Notes: a model not told the origin generated them from the letters alone. Shown: positions 45,987-54,611, numbered from the stretch's first letter. The stretch is DNA of 64,000 bases from Coriobacteriales bacterium OH1046 (GCA_004010535.1 RQYE01000010.1:1-64000); one strand, 5' to 3'. Numbers and translations are program-made.

Positions 45987-46655
45987 ATGTTTCCGATCGC
46001 GCTCGCTCCTCCGTCATTCAAGGCGGCCATCTTCGATTTCGATGGCACCTTGGCGCTCACCGATGACCTGTGGCGCTCGGTCGACGAGGCCTTCTTCGCC
46101 AAGCGCGGTATCCCCTACGATGCGGAGATGGCCCTCGCCCTCTCCACGCGGGGCTTCGCCGACGGTGCCCAGTGGTGCATCGGGCGCTATGGGCTCTCCG
46201 ATACCGTGGAGGAGATCTGCGCCGAGTGGACCGAGATGGGCCGAGCCCTCTACAGGACCGAGGTCCGTCTGCGCGCTGGCGTGGAGGAATACCTGCGCTA
46301 TCTGCGTGGCGAGGGCATCCCACTCGCCCTTGCCACGGTCAACGACCGCAGGGTCGTGGCGTCGATCGCGCATATCGACGTGCTCTCCCTCTTCGATGCG
46401 GTCGTGTGCGGACGGGAGGGCGGCCGTTCGAAGACGCATCCCGATATCTACTACAAGGCCGCCAGCGAGCTGGGGGCGGGGCCTGCGGGGTGCATCGTGT
46501 TCGAGGATGCGCCCGGAGCCATCCGCACGGCCCTGCGCGCGGGTTTCCCCACCTGCGCCGTGTGCGCCTCCGACAGCCCGACCCGGGAATTCGGGTTGCT
46601 TTGTTCCGAGGCTGATACGAGCATCCTCGGTTGGGAGGGGCTGCTCACTCCGTAG
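45987..46655 (+). CDS. HAD-superfamily phosphatase (beta-phosphoglucomutase-like)
   Basis: 222 residues. Motif I is AIFDFDGTLALT (nucleophile Asp and acid Asp), motif II is ALATVNDRR in place of the usual Thr/Ser-Ser-Asn, motif III includes GRSKTHPDIYYKA and motif IV CIVFEDAPGAIRTALRAGF. The alpha-helical C1 cap between motifs I and II suits small phosphate-ester substrates. Specificity is not predictable. It is between the TPR-like gene and metA. Confidence 0.85.
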   Translation: MFPIALAPPSFKAAIFDFDGTLALTDDLWRSVDEAFFAKRGIPYDAEMALALSTRGFADGAQWCIGRYGLSDTVEEICAEWTEMGRALYRTEVRLRAGVEEYLRYLRGEGIPLALATVNDRRVVASIAHIDVLSLFDAVVCGREGGRSKTHPDIYYKAASELGAGPAGCIVFEDAPGAIRTALRAGFPTCAVCASDSPTREFGLLCSEADTSILGWEGLLTP

Positions 46656-46698
46656 TTGTATACTCGTAGAGCTCGACCTGCCGAAGATCGGAGTTCCC

Positions 46699-47667
46699 GT
46701 GCCCATCAACATCCCCGACGGCCTGCCCGCGAAGACCACCCTGCATCAGGAGCGCATCTTCGCGCTCGAGGAGGAGGTGGCCAGCGACCAGCGCATCCGC
46801 CCGCTCCAGCTTGCCATCCTGAACCTCATGCCCACCAAGATCGAGACCGAGACGCAGATACTGCGCCTCATCTCCAAGTCCCCGCTGCAGGTGAGCTGCG
46901 ACTTCATGCGCGTCTCCACCCATGAGTCCAAGAACACCTCGGCCGACCATCTGGTCAAGTTCTACGACGTCTTCGATGCCTACCGCGACAAGAACTACGA
47001 CGGCCTCATCATCACCGGTGCTCCGGTCGAGCATCTGGCCTTCACCGACGTCGATTATTGGGACGAGCTCTGCGAGATCATGGACTGGGCCCGCGAGCAC
47101 GTCTTCTCCGCGATGTTTCTCTGCTGGGGAGCCCTGGCCGCCCTCTACCACTACTACGGCATCCCCAAGAAGCAGCTCGGCGCTAAGCTCTTCGGCGTGT
47201 TCCCGCAGCGCCTCTGCGATGAGTACAGCTTCCTCACGAACGGCTTCGACGAGGTCCACAACATGCCCCACAGCCGCCATGCCGCCATCGACACGGGCGA
47301 GCTTGCCAGCCATCCCGAGCTCATCACGCTCTCGGAGGGCTTCAATTCGGGTCCCGCGCTCATCGCGACCGAGGACTTCCACGAGATCTACGTGACGGGC
47401 CACTTCGAATACGGCCGCGATACCTTGGCTGACGAGTATTGGCGCGATTTCCACAAGGGCATGCCCATCCGCCTCCCGGAGAACTACTTTCCCGATGACG
47501 ATCCCGAGAACCAGCCGATCTTCACATGGCGCGCGCATGCGAACCTGCTCTACCGCAACTGGCTCAACTGGGTCTATCAGATGACCCCCTACGATCTCGC
47601 CGAGATCCCCGCAGCCGTGGAGAGCCTGCGCGCCAAGACCTACGGCATGGCGGATAAGTTCGACTGA
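46699..47667 (+). CDS. metA: Homoserine O-acetyltransferase, MetA family
   Basis: 322 residues from GTG 46699 (GGAG 5 bases before), chosen because the family begins MPI. It activates homoserine for methionine synthesis. Cys142 (FLCWGALAALYHYYGI) is the nucleophile and VTGHFEY holds the catalytic His and Glu. Position 111 is Glu (GAPVEHLAF); in characterised MetA enzymes Glu111 goes with acetyl-CoA and Gly111 with succinyl-CoA, so the acetyl form is predicted. No SAM riboswitch is evident in the 43-base gap before it. Confidence 0.92.
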   Translation: MPINIPDGLPAKTTLHQERIFALEEEVASDQRIRPLQLAILNLMPTKIETETQILRLISKSPLQVSCDFMRVSTHESKNTSADHLVKFYDVFDAYRDKNYDGLIITGAPVEHLAFTDVDYWDELCEIMDWAREHVFSAMFLCWGALAALYHYYGIPKKQLGAKLFGVFPQRLCDEYSFLTNGFDEVHNMPHSRHAAIDTGELASHPELITLSEGFNSGPALIATEDFHEIYVTGHFEYGRDTLADEYWRDFHKGMPIRLPENYFPDDDPENQPIFTWRAHANLLYRNWLNWVYQMTPYDLAEIPAAVESLRAKTYGMADKFD

Positions 47668-48101
47668 TGGGTGAGGAGCGGCTGACAGACGAGCTGCTCG
47701 AACAGCTGCTGGCGAGCGCCACGCCCGAGGCATATCTTGCCGAGACCGGTATCGGGGACCGCAGCCTTCCTGAGTATCTCGGACAGCTCCTTGCCGAGAA
47801 GCGCCTCGTCCGCAGCGAGGTGATTCGCGCGGCGGGCGTGAACCCCACCTTTGGTTATCAGATTTTCCAAGGGACGCGTCATCCCGGGCGCGATACCGCG
47901 ATCATGCTTGCCTTCGGACTACGCTGCAGCCTGATCGAGACGCAGAGGCTCCTGCGCTTGGCAGGTGTTTCCGAGCTGTGGTGCAAAGTTCCTCGTGACG
48001 CCATCATCATCTTCGCCCTCCAGCACGGCTATTCGCGCGTGGAGACCGATGATGAGCTCTACCGCTTGGGCGAGAAGACCCTTCTGGCAGGGGAGGATTG
48101 A
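47667..48101 (+). CDS. HTH/XRE-like small protein (copy 1)
   Basis: 144 residues. The central block RSEVIRAAGVNPTFGYQIFQ then GTRHPGRDTAIMLAFGL looks like a Cro/CI-type DNA-binding region. After it comes a second conserved part RDAIIIFALQHG and DDELYRLGEKTL. The protein from 49383 shares both parts (N-x-TF-x-YQI-x-x-GTRH-x-x-RD). Its start overlaps the metA stop by 1 base and the kinase gene follows after 3 bases. It may be a regulator controlled by the kinase. Confidence 0.7.
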   Translation: MGEERLTDELLEQLLASATPEAYLAETGIGDRSLPEYLGQLLAEKRLVRSEVIRAAGVNPTFGYQIFQGTRHPGRDTAIMLAFGLRCSLIETQRLLRLAGVSELWCKVPRDAIIIFALQHGYSRVETDDELYRLGEKTLLAGED

Positions 48102-48104
48102 TCC

Positions 48105-49307
48105 ATGGGCGACTCGCTACTCGAAGCGCTCAGGCGCGATGAGTCATACAGCGTGGTCAAGATCCTTGCCGAGAAGGCCTCGGGTTCGACCGAGCTCGTC
48201 TCTTCGCCGGGGGCCAAGGAGCTCTATGTGCGGAAGCGCATTCCCGTGGAGATTGCCAACCGTGCGGCATGGGTCCAGCTCGCACGCATCAGCGACCGGT
48301 ATCTGCCGCGTGTCATCGAGACGTACGAGCTTCCCGATTGGTTCGTGGTCGTATGCGAGTACGTGGAGGGCTATTCGCTTGCGGAGTCGGTGGATTGCGC
48401 GGGCAAACTCGATGCTGCAAGAGCGGCTGGTATTCTCGAGGGGGTCTGCCGGGCTGCGGGAGTGCTCCATGGGTACGATATCGTTCACCGCGATATCTCG
48501 CCCTCCAACGTGATCGTCGCCGCCGACGGCGCCCATCTCATCGATCTGGGTATCGCACGGGTGGGCGATACGCGTTCCCGTCACGATACCACCAAACTTG
48601 GAACCTGGGGATTCGCTGCTCCCGAGCAGTATGGCTTCGCCCAGACCGATGCCCGCTCGGACGTGTATTCCATCGGCTCTCTCGCCGCCTACATGCTCAC
48701 CGGGATCCGTCCCGGCGAGGAAGGTTTCGAACAGGCTGTCGCGGGCCTTCCGACGGAAGTGCGCGCCTGTATCGACAGAGCGTGCTCGTTCGAGCCCAGC
48801 GCACGCTGCCAAAGCGCGGCGGAGTTCCTGCGGGCGTTCCGTGCGGCATGCGTCGGGCAGGCGGATCCGGCACTTGCCGGTGCGCATATCGAGCCTGCTA
48901 TCACGGATAGGGTGCCCGACCGGCTTGAACCTCGAAAGGGTTTTCTCATCTCCTTCGCAGAAATCGCAGATGCGTGGGCTGCATCCTCCATTGCCAAACG
49001 GCTTGCCACAGCCGCCTTGCTGTTCTGCGCGGCGGCGTTTTGCTGGGGCTTGTTCTTGGGAACGTTCAAAGCCTTCGTGCGGAGCGGTGCGGCCTCGGGC
49101 CTCATAGGCCTCATCTTCACGCTATCCCTCTCTTGGGTGATTCTCGAGACGCTTCTCATGAACCTTAAGGCGGGACCCTATGCCCGTGCATCGTCGCGTT
49201 TCCTCACACTGCTCAAGCGGGGCGGCATTCCGTTTGCCATAGGCTTCATCGCGTGCTTCGTAATCGCCCTGATCGAGAAGCTCATCCTCGCCGTTCTCGC
49301 GCCCTAG
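48105..49307 (+). CDS. Hanks-type Ser/Thr protein kinase with C-terminal membrane helices
   Basis: 400 residues. Kinase motifs: probable ATP lysine Lys44 (LYVRKRI), catalytic HRDISPSN (128-135), metal-binding DLG at 147-149 in place of DFG, and AAPEQYG with the APE triad at 172-174. The glycine-rich loop is weak (LAEKASGSTELV). About 250 residues of kinase are followed by three hydrophobic segments (about 300-320, 330-351, 374-398) with no sensor domain outside. This resembles actinobacterial PknB-like kinases without PASTA repeats. The two HTH-like proteins on either side are natural substrate candidates. Confidence 0.85.
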   Translation: MGDSLLEALRRDESYSVVKILAEKASGSTELVSSPGAKELYVRKRIPVEIANRAAWVQLARISDRYLPRVIETYELPDWFVVVCEYVEGYSLAESVDCAGKLDAARAAGILEGVCRAAGVLHGYDIVHRDISPSNVIVAADGAHLIDLGIARVGDTRSRHDTTKLGTWGFAAPEQYGFAQTDARSDVYSIGSLAAYMLTGIRPGEEGFEQAVAGLPTEVRACIDRACSFEPSARCQSAAEFLRAFRAACVGQADPALAGAHIEPAITDRVPDRLEPRKGFLISFAEIADAWAASSIAKRLATAALLFCAAAFCWGLFLGTFKAFVRSGAASGLIGLIFTLSLSWVILETLLMNLKAGPYARASSRFLTLLKRGGIPFAIGFIACFVIALIEKLILAVLAP

Positions 49308-49317
49308 CTTTTCGGAT

Positions 49318-49360
49318 TCAGCTGGCAGCTGATGAAAACGTGTCCCTGACAGGGCATAAT
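49318..49360 (+). promoter_or_regulatory. Promoter with 15-bp palindromic operator, copy 1
   Basis: TCAGCTGGCAGCTGA (49318-49332) is a perfect palindrome about one central base. The next bases ATGAAA could be a weak -35; CATAAT at 49355-49360 is the -10, 17 bases on. The palindrome touches the -35, as an activator or repressor site would. It serves the HTH-like gene starting at 49383. Confidence 0.6.
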
Positions 49361-49382
49361 CATCCCCGAAAGGGGTAGGTTT

Positions 49383-49814
49383 ATGCGCTTGGACTGGGAA
49401 TTTATAGAGAAGGATGTATCAAGCGCACTCGAAGCCATTCGAAGGGCACCCCTCGACGGACGGGCGTTTACCGAATGGGTCCACGATACCCTTACGGCCC
49501 GCGGACTCAAGCGCAAGGAGGCCATCCGCGCATCGCAGCTCAACCAGACCTTCGCGTACCAGATCATTATGGGTACGCGCCATGCCGCACGCGATAAGCT
49601 CATCCAGCTTGCCTTCGGCATGGAACTTGGTATCGACGATGCCTGCGAGCTGCTCGAACGCGGCGGAACAAACGCGCTGCTACCTATCTGTCGCCGTGAT
49701 GTGGCGATTGCCTTCGCGCTCGGCCAAGGCATGGGTGTGCTCGAGTGCGATGACCTGCTCTGGAGCATAGGGGAGAGGACCCTCGTGTCACACGGTGCTG
49801 CTGGAAAGATTTAG
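49383..49814 (+). CDS. HTH/XRE-like small protein (copy 2)
   Basis: 143 residues, a paralogue of the product of 47667. Shared residues run through EAIRASQLNQTFAYQII, GTRHAARDKLIQLAFGM, LLERGG, RDVAIAFALGQG and DDLLWSIGERTL. The first 35 residues differ, so the two could have different partners. AAAGGGGTAGG precedes the ATG. It has its own promoter with a palindromic operator and may bind it, either as autoregulator or as target of the neighbouring kinase; this is inference. Confidence 0.7.
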   Translation: MRLDWEFIEKDVSSALEAIRRAPLDGRAFTEWVHDTLTARGLKRKEAIRASQLNQTFAYQIIMGTRHAARDKLIQLAFGMELGIDDACELLERGGTNALLPICRRDVAIAFALGQGMGVLECDDLLWSIGERTLVSHGAAGKI

Positions 49815-49853
49815 CTGGCAGCTAATGAATCGACCGGGTACCCCGTCTACACT
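49811..49853 (+). promoter_or_regulatory. Promoter with 15-bp palindromic operator, copy 2
   Basis: TTAGCTGGCAGCTAA (49811-49825) is again a perfect palindrome, differing from copy 1 by one symmetric pair (T-A for C-G). ATGAAT then TACACT (49848-49853) stand at the same spacing as in copy 1; palindrome core to -10 is 35 bases in both. It serves the lipoprotein gene at 49896. Confidence 0.6.
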
Positions 49854-49895
49854 CGACGCAAGCGCTCGCAACGAGCAGGACGACAGGAGGAGAAC

Positions 49896-50426
49896 ATGAA
49901 GATCAACAGGCAGATGTTCATCGCAGCGGTGATTGCGGGCACGCTCGTGCTTGCAGGCTGCGGGAGCGCATCGGGGTCAGGATCGAAAACCGATGCGGAC
50001 GGTAAGGCCGATGCAGCGCAGGAACAGCAGGCAGAGCAGGATGCCGCCCCAGAGCCAGAACCGGAACCTGCGGCTCCCGAGACCGATTACCCCACCACGA
50101 TCGATGGCGTCCGTCTCGGTAAGGACTACAACGGTGCCGATGTTGCGATCGTCACATTCACGTGGACGAACAACTCCGACGACACCACATCGTTTGCAAT
50201 GTCCGTGCATCCCAAGGTGTTCCAAAACGGCATCGAATGCGATTCCGCGTTCATGGTCGATGATGCCGATAACGACAAATACACATCCGACGTGCGGCCG
50301 GGCACGACCGTTACGGTGGAGATGTCCTATGAGCTGCAGGACCTCTCCGATATCGAGGTCGAGGTGACGGAGCTCTTCTCGTTCAGCGATGAGATCATCG
50401 CGTCGGGCACCTATAGCCTTCAGTAA
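49896..50426 (+). CDS. DUF5067-type lipoprotein
   Basis: 176 residues with a lipoprotein signal peptide: basic MKINRQ, hydrophobic core and lipobox LAGC (Cys22). A low-complexity acidic linker rich in Glu, Gln, Pro and Ala (about 27-62) follows. The folded part, VTFTWTNNSDDTTSF and the late VEMSYELQD, matches DUF5067, an immunoglobulin-like fold found in Firmicute and actinobacterial lipoproteins of unknown role. AGGAGGAGAAC precedes the ATG. It shares an operator with the HTH-like gene upstream. Confidence 0.8.
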   Translation: MKINRQMFIAAVIAGTLVLAGCGSASGSGSKTDADGKADAAQEQQAEQDAAPEPEPEPAAPETDYPTTIDGVRLGKDYNGADVAIVTFTWTNNSDDTTSFAMSVHPKVFQNGIECDSAFMVDDADNDKYTSDVRPGTTVTVEMSYELQDLSDIEVEVTELFSFSDEIIASGTYSLQ

Positions 50427-50449
50427 ACGGCGAATGCGTTCCCTGTTGT

Positions 50450-50472
50450 CGGCCCCGCTGTATGCGGGGCCG
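50450..50472 (+). terminator. Terminator of the lipoprotein gene
   Basis: CGGCCCCGC and GCGGGGCCG form a 9-bp perfect stem around TGTAT, 23 bases after the stop. The T run after it is poor, as is common in high-GC genomes. Confidence 0.7.
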
Positions 50473-50528
50473 ATGTTCGTTCAGGCTGGCATACCGCTCG
50501 CGGACAGGTCCGGACGGCTTTCCCTCCC

Positions 50529-50678
50529 GTACCTATGAGCAAATCGGGGTTGTAGGAAGATCCGGGCGCGGATGCCGTTCGGAAAGGCCCTCGGCGCCTG
50601 CAAAAGCCCAGTTGGCATGGAGGCGGGAGCGGAACGCCCCGTCAAATCTTCCTACAACCCCGATTTGCTCATAGGTAC
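50529..50678. repeat. Palindromic element with 33-bp perfect arms
   Basis: Arms at 50529-50561 and 50646-50678 are exact reverse complements (core CTATGAGCAAATCGGGG and GTTGTAGGAAGAT) and enclose 84 GC-rich bases. It differs in sequence from the elements at 40.7 and 42.1 kb but has the same design. It lies between two plus-strand genes. The remaining sequence up to 50980 holds no gene that I can support. Confidence 0.85.
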
Positions 50679-50980
50679 CTCGTTCCCAAGCGGGACATGG
50701 GGGGATCGGCGATCCTCCCCGAGCCGGTTCGCGCGTCCGACAGCGGGGAAGGGCGCTCCGCCATCCGCTCACCCCCGATCCCTGCCACCTCAGCCCATGA
50801 TCGTCTATCGGCCGTACGCGTCCATGCTCTCGGATTGTGCAAGCAGCTACCCTTGCATGGGGACAAATCATCTCGAAATGCCACGTGCTATATGAGACAA
50901 TGAACCCACGATGTCCCATGCCGCGCGAGATACGCGGCAGCTGCTGGAAGCGGCGGGACGCAACAATTGAGGAGAGGATA

Positions 50981-52801
50981 ATGGCCAGACTCCATGTGAT
51001 GGAGCGCAGCGAGGCCCAGGCCGTCATGGACGGCTTGCACGAGGCGTTGGGAAAGCGCCTCGCGGTGAGCTCGCTCGCTCCCTGCCCCGTCGAGTTCACG
51101 GCGGCGTATGTGCGCATGTGCGCCACGCAGAGCTGCGGTAAATGCACGCCCTGCCGCGTGGGCCTGCGCGCGCTCGCCGATCTGTTCGACGACGTTCTCG
51201 AGAACCGGGCGGACGGGAAGACGCTCGACCTGATCGAGCGCACCGCCCGCGCGATCTACCTCTCAGCCGATTGCGCCATCGGCTACGAGGCCGGCGAGAT
51301 GGCGCTCACGGCCATCCGCGGCTTCCGCGACGATTTCGCGCACCATATCGAGCACCATGCATGCGGATTCACGCAGAGCCAGCTCGTCCCCTGCGTCTCG
51401 GGCTGCCCTGCGGGCGTCGATATCCCGGGCTACATCGCCCTCGTCGAGGCCGGTCGCAATACCGATGCGGTCCGCCTCATCCGCAAGGACAACCCGTTGC
51501 CCGTGGTCTGCGGCCTCGTGTGCGAGCATCCCTGCGAGATCAACTGCCGCCGGGGCATGGTGGACGACCCCATGAACATCCGCGGTATCAAGCGCTATGC
51601 TTGCGACCATATGGAGGGCGACTACACCCCCAACCACGCGGCGCCCACCGGCAAGCGCGTCGCGGTCATCGGCGGCGGGCCCGCCGGCCTCTCCGCAGCA
51701 TACTATCTGGCGCTCATGGGCCATAGCCCGAAGATCTTCGAAGCACGCCGCAAGCTGGGCGGCATGCTGCGTTACGGCATCCCCGCCTACCGCCTGCCGC
51801 GCGAGGAGCTCGACGGCGAGATCCAGTGGCTGCTCGATCAGGGCATCGAGGTCGAGCTCGATGCCAAGATCGACGACATCGGGGCGCTCCGTACGGACTT
51901 CGATGCGGTCTACCTGGCGATCGGCGCGCATGCCGACAACAAGCTCGGACTCGAGGGCGAAGATGCCGAGGGCATCGTCTCGGCAGTCCAGATGCTGCGC
52001 GCCATCGGCGACGACGAGACCCCCGACTTCTCCGGCGAGCGCATCTGCGTGGTCGGCGGCGGCAACGTCGCCATGGACTGCGCGCGCTCCGCCCTGCGCT
52101 GCGGTGCCGAGAAGGTCACCATCGTCTACCGCCGCCGCGTTGCCGACATGACGGCCCAAGACGAGGAGATCGTCGGTGCCAAGGAAGAGGGATGCGAGCT
52201 TCTGGAGCTCCATGCCCCCGTGCGCGTGGCCGTCGAGGATGGCCGCGTTGCGGGCCTCGTGGTCCAGCCGCAGATCATCGGCGGCCTCAAGTGGGGCCGT
52301 CCCGCTCCCCGCAAAGCCGATACCGATGAGATCACCATCCCGTGCGAGCGCATGATCGTGGCCATCGGCCAGGCCATCGAGTCGGAGCCCTTCGCCAAGC
52401 AGGGCATCGCCACGAACCGCAGCAAGATCGTCACCGATTCCGATGGCGCCGTCGCGGGTCTCGACGGGGTCTTCTCCGGTGGCGACTGCCAAAGCGGTCC
52501 TTCCACCGTCATCCGCGCAGTCAATGCGGGCAAGGTGGCTGCCGCCAACATCGACCATTACCTTGGCTTCAACCATCGCATCGAGCTCGATGTCGAGATC
52601 CCGCAAGTCCAGTTCAAGGGCAAGATCAGCTGCGCCAGAAGCGAGATGCCCTTCCGCGAGGCCCACGAGCGGGTGGGGGATTTCGACGAGATCGAGATCG
52701 GCTACACGCACGAGGAGGCCATGCAGGAGGCATCGAGGTGTCTGCGCTGCGACCACTTCGGCTTCGGTGCGTTCCGCGGAGGGAGGATCGAGCAATGGTA
52801 A
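50981..52801 (+). CDS. NuoF-C-terminal/GltD-like FAD and Fe-S oxidoreductase
   Basis: 606 residues from ATG 50981 (GAGGAGAGGATA before it). The first 130 residues resemble the Fe-S end of NuoF/HydB (TQSCGKCTPCRVG with Cys52, 55, 58, and a later SADCAIG). The rest is like the small subunit of glutamate synthase: an Fe-S region (CVSGCPAGVDIPGYI, GLVCEHPCE), FAD motif VIGGGPAGLSAAYYLA and NAD(P)H motif CVVGGGNVAMDCARSA. With the hydrogenase gene overlapping its stop by 7 bases, it most likely passes electrons between NAD(P)H and the hydrogenase. An electron-bifurcating role is possible but unproven. Confidence 0.85.
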   Translation: MARLHVMERSEAQAVMDGLHEALGKRLAVSSLAPCPVEFTAAYVRMCATQSCGKCTPCRVGLRALADLFDDVLENRADGKTLDLIERTARAIYLSADCAIGYEAGEMALTAIRGFRDDFAHHIEHHACGFTQSQLVPCVSGCPAGVDIPGYIALVEAGRNTDAVRLIRKDNPLPVVCGLVCEHPCEINCRRGMVDDPMNIRGIKRYACDHMEGDYTPNHAAPTGKRVAVIGGGPAGLSAAYYLALMGHSPKIFEARRKLGGMLRYGIPAYRLPREELDGEIQWLLDQGIEVELDAKIDDIGALRTDFDAVYLAIGAHADNKLGLEGEDAEGIVSAVQMLRAIGDDETPDFSGERICVVGGGNVAMDCARSALRCGAEKVTIVYRRRVADMTAQDEEIVGAKEEGCELLELHAPVRVAVEDGRVAGLVVQPQIIGGLKWGRPAPRKADTDEITIPCERMIVAIGQAIESEPFAKQGIATNRSKIVTDSDGAVAGLDGVFSGGDCQSGPSTVIRAVNAGKVAAANIDHYLGFNHRIELDVEIPQVQFKGKISCARSEMPFREAHERVGDFDEIEIGYTHEEAMQEASRCLRCDHFGFGAFRGGRIEQW

Positions 52802-54555
52802 ACGTCACCATCGACGGGCGCAGCGTGAGCGTGCCCGAGCATACCACCATCCTCGATGCGGCCGTGCAGGCCGGCATCGGCATCCCCACGCTCTGCTTCC
52901 TCAAAGATCTCAACGAGATCGGCTCCTGCCGCGTGTGCGTGGTGGAGATCGAGGGCATCGACCAACTGGTCGCCGCCTGCAACAACTATGTGCTCGAGGG
53001 CATGGTCGTGCGCACCAACAGCCCGAAAGTGCGCATGGCGCGCAAGGCCAATGTCGAGCTGCTGCTCTCGCAGCACGACTCCGAATGCACGAGCTGTGTG
53101 CGCAGCGGCAACTGCACCCTGCAGACCGTTGCCAACGACCTCGGCATCACCGTGATGCCCTACGCCAAGCACCTGCCCGGGCAGCCCTGGGACCAAGAGT
53201 TCCCGCTGATCCGCAACAACGACAAGTGCATCAACTGCCTGCGCTGCATCCAAGTCTGCGACAAGGTCCAGGCCACGGGCATCTGGACACTCACCAACCG
53301 TGCAAGCCACACGAGCGTGGGCGTTCGCGGGGGCGCCGCCATCGCGGCCACCGACTGCTCGCTGTGCGGTCAGTGCATCACGCACTGCCCGGTGGGGGCG
53401 CTGCGCGAGCGCGATGATACCGATCGCGTCTTCGATGCGCTGGCCGATTCCAAGAAGACGGTCATCGTCCAAGTCGCGCCCGCCGTGCGCACCGCATGGG
53501 GCGAGGGCGTGGGCCTCACCCACGAGGAGGCGAGCGTCGGCAGGCTGGTCGCTTGTCTCAAGGAGCTGGGTTTCGACTATGTCTTCGATACCGATTTCTC
53601 CGCCGACCTCACCATCATGGAGGAGGGCTCCGAGCTCCTCGATCGCATCGAGCATCCCGAGCACGGTCCCCTGCCCATGTTCACGAGCTGCTGCCCCGGT
53701 TGGGTGCGCTTCATCAAGAGCCACTATCCGGAGCTCACCGCCCATCTCTCCACGGCCAAGAGCCCGCACCAGATGTTCGGCGCCACGCTCAAGAGCTACT
53801 GGGCCGAGAAGATCGGCGTCGATCCGCACGACGTCTTCGTCGTCTCCATCATGCCCTGCCTCGCCAAGAAGGCCGAGATCGCCGAGCCCAACCAGAACGA
53901 CGCCTGCGGGGATCCCGACGTGGACGTCTCGCTCACCGTGCGCGAGCTCGACCGCATGATCCGCGCCGACCATATCGATGCCCGCTCGCTCGCCGATGCC
54001 GACTTCGACGATCCGCTGGGTATCGCCACCGGTGCCGGCCACATCTTCGGTGCGACCGGCGGCGTCATGGATGCGGCCCTGCGTTCCGCATACTTCCTCC
54101 TCACCGGCGAGAACCCCGATCCCGATGCATTCACGGCGGTTCGCGGCCTCGAGGGCTGGAAGGAAGCCACCTTCGATATGGGCGGCACGCCCGTGCGCGT
54201 TGCCGTGGCGAGCGGTCTTGCCAACACCAAGCGGCTGCTCGACGCCCTCAAGGCCGGCGAGGTCGCCTACGACTTCATCGAGATCATGGCCTGCCCGGGC
54301 GGGTGCGCGGGCGGCGGCGGCCAGCCCATCCACGACGGCTTCGAGTTGGCCGACATGCGCGGCAACATCCTCTGGACCATGGACAAGGACATGAAGCTGC
54401 GCTTCTCCCACGAGAACCCCTCGATCAAGCTCGTGTACAGCGAGTACTTCGGCGCACCGCTCTCGCATAAGGCGCACCACCTGCTCCACACCGATCACTT
54501 CGGGTGGGAGATGCCCTTGGCGCCCGGTGTGGAGGCGCCGCAGACTGCACAATAG
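52795..54555 (+). CDS. hydA: [FeFe] hydrogenase catalytic subunit, NuoG-like N-terminus
   Basis: 586 residues. N-terminal [2Fe-2S] domain with Cys34, 45, 48, 62, the His94/Cys98/101/107 cluster site, then two [4Fe-4S] sets (Cys145/148/151/155 and 188/191/194/198). The H-cluster domain has all three signatures: TSCCPGW (Cys299), MPCLAKKAE (Cys355) and MACPGGCAGGGGQP (Cys500, Cys504). It interconverts protons and H2 in the cytoplasm. ATG 52795 has GGGAGG before it; a longer frame upstream is an overlap artefact. The maturases HydE, F and G are not in this window. Confidence 0.95.
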   Translation: MVNVTIDGRSVSVPEHTTILDAAVQAGIGIPTLCFLKDLNEIGSCRVCVVEIEGIDQLVAACNNYVLEGMVVRTNSPKVRMARKANVELLLSQHDSECTSCVRSGNCTLQTVANDLGITVMPYAKHLPGQPWDQEFPLIRNNDKCINCLRCIQVCDKVQATGIWTLTNRASHTSVGVRGGAAIAATDCSLCGQCITHCPVGALRERDDTDRVFDALADSKKTVIVQVAPAVRTAWGEGVGLTHEEASVGRLVACLKELGFDYVFDTDFSADLTIMEEGSELLDRIEHPEHGPLPMFTSCCPGWVRFIKSHYPELTAHLSTAKSPHQMFGATLKSYWAEKIGVDPHDVFVVSIMPCLAKKAEIAEPNQNDACGDPDVDVSLTVRELDRMIRADHIDARSLADADFDDPLGIATGAGHIFGATGGVMDAALRSAYFLLTGENPDPDAFTAVRGLEGWKEATFDMGGTPVRVAVASGLANTKRLLDALKAGEVAYDFIEIMACPGGCAGGGGQPIHDGFELADMRGNILWTMDKDMKLRFSHENPSIKLVYSEYFGAPLSHKAHHLLHTDHFGWEMPLAPGVEAPQTAQ

Positions 54556-54581
54556 GGACGGTCCTTTCCGTGCATTTTCTC

Positions 54582-54611
54582 TGAGGGCCGGGATCAGCTC
54601 CCGGCCCTCAT
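54582..54611 (+). terminator. GC-rich hairpin terminator after hydA
   Basis: GAGGGCCGGG and CCCGGCCCTC pair perfectly over 10 bp with a 7-base loop, starting 28 bases after the hydA stop. No T run follows. Confidence 0.65.
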
